NCBI GenBank assembly: GCA_046538345.1
Contig: JBKHJB010000123.1
Span: forward strand, 1-7,020
Direction: 5' to 3'
Origin: PUND01 sp046538345
Lineage (GTDB): Bacteria > Planctomycetota > Phycisphaerae > SM23-33
Length of the DNA: 7,020 bases
Under the pieces are notes generated by a model. That model saw only the letters and a program-made list of their open reading frames with translations. It did not search any database and was not told where the DNA came from. Both the position numbers and the translations under genes were made by a program. Of this stretch, positions 5,622-7,020 are shown piece after piece (position 1 is the stretch's first letter; each line of letters opens with the position of its first letter).

Positions 5622-6956
5622 TTGAGCACACCGCACACATCCAAGCCCGGCGAGACCTCCGACAGGTGCGTCGCGCCGGAGTTGACACCGACCGACGACG
5701 GCTGCATCGAGGTCGGCCTGCCGACCGCGGAGAAATCGGCCGGCAACGGGCGGCACTGGTCGCTTACCGTCGCCGGCGACTGGGCATCGTGCCGCTGCTT
5801 CGCGGACGCGGCCGAGAAAGACCCCGCGGACTTCTACGACGGATTGCTGGAACACATCCGCGGCGCGGACCTCGCGGTTGTGAACCTGGAGTGCGTTCTG
5901 GACGGCGGAAGCCCCATCCCCAAGGACGGTCCGAACCTCAAGGGCAGCCCGGAATCCGCGGCGGCACTGCGGCAGACCGGCTTCCACGTTGCGACACTGG
6001 CCAACAACCACGCCTTCGACTATGGGCCGGAAGGACTTGCCGGAACGCTGGAGCTTTGCCGCTCGGCCGGTCTGGAAACCGTCGGTGCGGGCATGGACCT
6101 GGAGGCGGCGGTCCGGCCTTTGATTATGCAACGCGGCGGAGTGAGCGTCGGGCTGCTGAGCTTCGCCGACCGCGAGGAAGGCGACGCCGAACCAGATTCG
6201 CCCGGCGTGGCGCCGGCTATGGATATCCACGTGCTCGATCGCGTCCGCCGACTCGCCGGGCAGACGGATGTAACCGTCGTAGTCGTCCACGGCGGCAGGG
6301 AGTATATCCCCGTACCCTCGTTGTACTGGTACGACCGCGTACTGGCGATAGCCGACGCCGGCGCGGATTTAATCGTCGGCCACCACCCCCACGTGCCGCA
6401 GGGCATGACACTGCTGAAGCGAGCCGACGGCGCGAAAGTGCCCGTGGTCTTCAGCACAGGCAACTTCATATTCAGACCCTCCGAGTCGGTGGCAAACGAA
6501 ATACCCCCACGCACGCAGGACGGATACATGGTCTCGGCCCGTTTCGCGGGTTGCCAACTTACGAATCTGACGCTCGTGCCGTATCTCATCGACGCAGCCG
6601 CGGGGCTGAGCAAGCTCCCGACGGAGCCGCTGCGGCGGTTCGTTACGCTGCTGGAGGCGATGAGCGAGCCGCTGACGAGCCGACCGGCTGTGAAGGACTG
6701 GTTCGACACCGTCGTGGACCACCAGTGGGAACACGGATATCGCGAGCGGGTGGAGGCGCTCACGCGCAAGATGTGTGCCGGCGACCTGGAGGCGATGCGC
6801 CACGCACGCAGCCATCACCGCTCGCCGGCTCACCTGAGCATTATCGACCGTGCGATCGAACGCCGGCTGCACGGGCTTACCGGCTCGGCGCCGCCGGAAA
6901 TAGTCTCGAAACTCCACGGCTGGTACGAGGGAACCTGGCCGTGCCGGCCAACCTAG
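5622..6956 (+). CDS. CapA-family protein (PGA_cap metallophosphoesterase-like domain)
   Basis: The 444-residue product carries the CapA/PgsA signature set in order: GDW at 52-54, NLE at 88-90, NNH at 128-130, HGG at 223-225, HHPH at 254-257 and STGNF at 278-282. These His/Asn/Asp residues match the metal-binding core of the calcineurin-like fold. Family members are linked to poly-gamma-glutamate capsule synthesis in Bacillus, but most homologues elsewhere have no proven substrate. No signal peptide or membrane segment is visible, unlike the membrane-anchored Bacillus protein, and no capB/capC partner is present. Residues from about 330 to 444 form a tail with no motif I recognise. The start is TTG 5622, with GGAGG 5 nt upstream. 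The in-frame GTG 5616 overlaps that site, and an earlier in-frame ATG lies inside the tRNA. It begins 41 nt after tRNA-Ser with no terminator between, so co-transcription is possible. Confidence 0.88.
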   Translation: MSTPHTSKPGETSDRCVAPELTPTDDGCIEVGLPTAEKSAGNGRHWSLTVAGDWASCRCFADAAEKDPADFYDGLLEHIRGADLAVVNLECVLDGGSPIPKDGPNLKGSPESAAALRQTGFHVATLANNHAFDYGPEGLAGTLELCRSAGLETVGAGMDLEAAVRPLIMQRGGVSVGLLSFADREEGDAEPDSPGVAPAMDIHVLDRVRRLAGQTDVTVVVVHGGREYIPVPSLYWYDRVLAIADAGADLIVGHHPHVPQGMTLLKRADGAKVPVVFSTGNFIFRPSESVANEIPPRTQDGYMVSARFAGCQLTNLTLVPYLIDAAAGLSKLPTEPLRRFVTLLEAMSEPLTSRPAVKDWFDTVVDHQWEHGYRERVEALTRKMCAGDLEAMRHARSHHRSPAHLSIIDRAIERRLHGLTGSAPPEIVSKLHGWYEGTWPCRPT

Positions 6957-7020
6957 TTGCCGGCTTGAAAACCGATTGCCCTGCTCATAGCATTCGGCAA
7001 GCAGTGGATTGACGCAGCCA
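6957..7020. other. Right-hand edge, no supportable gene
   Basis: The final 64 bases hold no clear ribosome site, start codon or terminator. Short open frames exist on both strands but are too short to judge at the edge. Confidence 0.4.

Noticed and set aside
5537..7012. 491-residue plus-strand frame overlapping the CapA-like gene
   Set aside because: It starts inside the tRNA, is very rich in Arg and Gly, and is a one-base-shifted shadow of the CapA-like frame that carries all family motifs.

Overview
The window is GC-rich bacterial chromosome carrying ordinary housekeeping genes. No phage, CRISPR, transposase or toxin-antitoxin signature was seen. The LexA helix-turn-helix (recognition segment TKVTVFEHV), the Gfo/Idh/MocA-type start (RYAQVGIGG) and the short palindromic repeats suggest Planctomycetota (Phycisphaerae-like) or a relative such as Armatimonadota. 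That placement is inference from pattern memory, not a database result.

Left part (1-850): a divergent pair. A Gfo/Idh/MocA-type oxidoreductase runs off the left edge on the minus strand, and a HAD-superfamily phosphatase/phosphomutase of the beta-phosphoglucomutase type lies on the plus strand. They share a 137-bp promoter region with a perfect 12-bp palindrome. Such genes are often part of sugar metabolism.

Middle (851-2261): a 592-bp stretch before lexA holds one poorly resolved open frame, which looks coding up to lexA and then overlaps it out of frame. lexA (SOS repressor) has an intact autocleavage site and Ser-Lys dyad. lexA converges on clpB, and the 210-bp gap holds a cluster of hairpins and short repeats, one of which runs into the clpB stop codon.

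Right-middle (2262-5340): on the minus strand, clpB (full-length Hsp100 disaggregase with N domain, two AAA+ modules and a middle coiled coil) and, upstream of it, a 66-residue single-pass membrane protein. A perfect TATAAT lies between them, so clpB probably has its own promoter.

Right part (5341-7020): a class II tRNA-Ser(UGA) without encoded CCA is followed 41 nt later by a TTG-started CapA-family metallophosphoesterase-like protein. The final 64 bases hold no supportable gene.

The stress theme (LexA for DNA damage, ClpB for protein aggregation) is probably coincidental neighbourhood; nothing in the sequence links the two. I do not see a convincing new system. The items most worth checking are the repeat cluster at the clpB end, the frame overlapping lexA, and the small membrane protein next to clpB.
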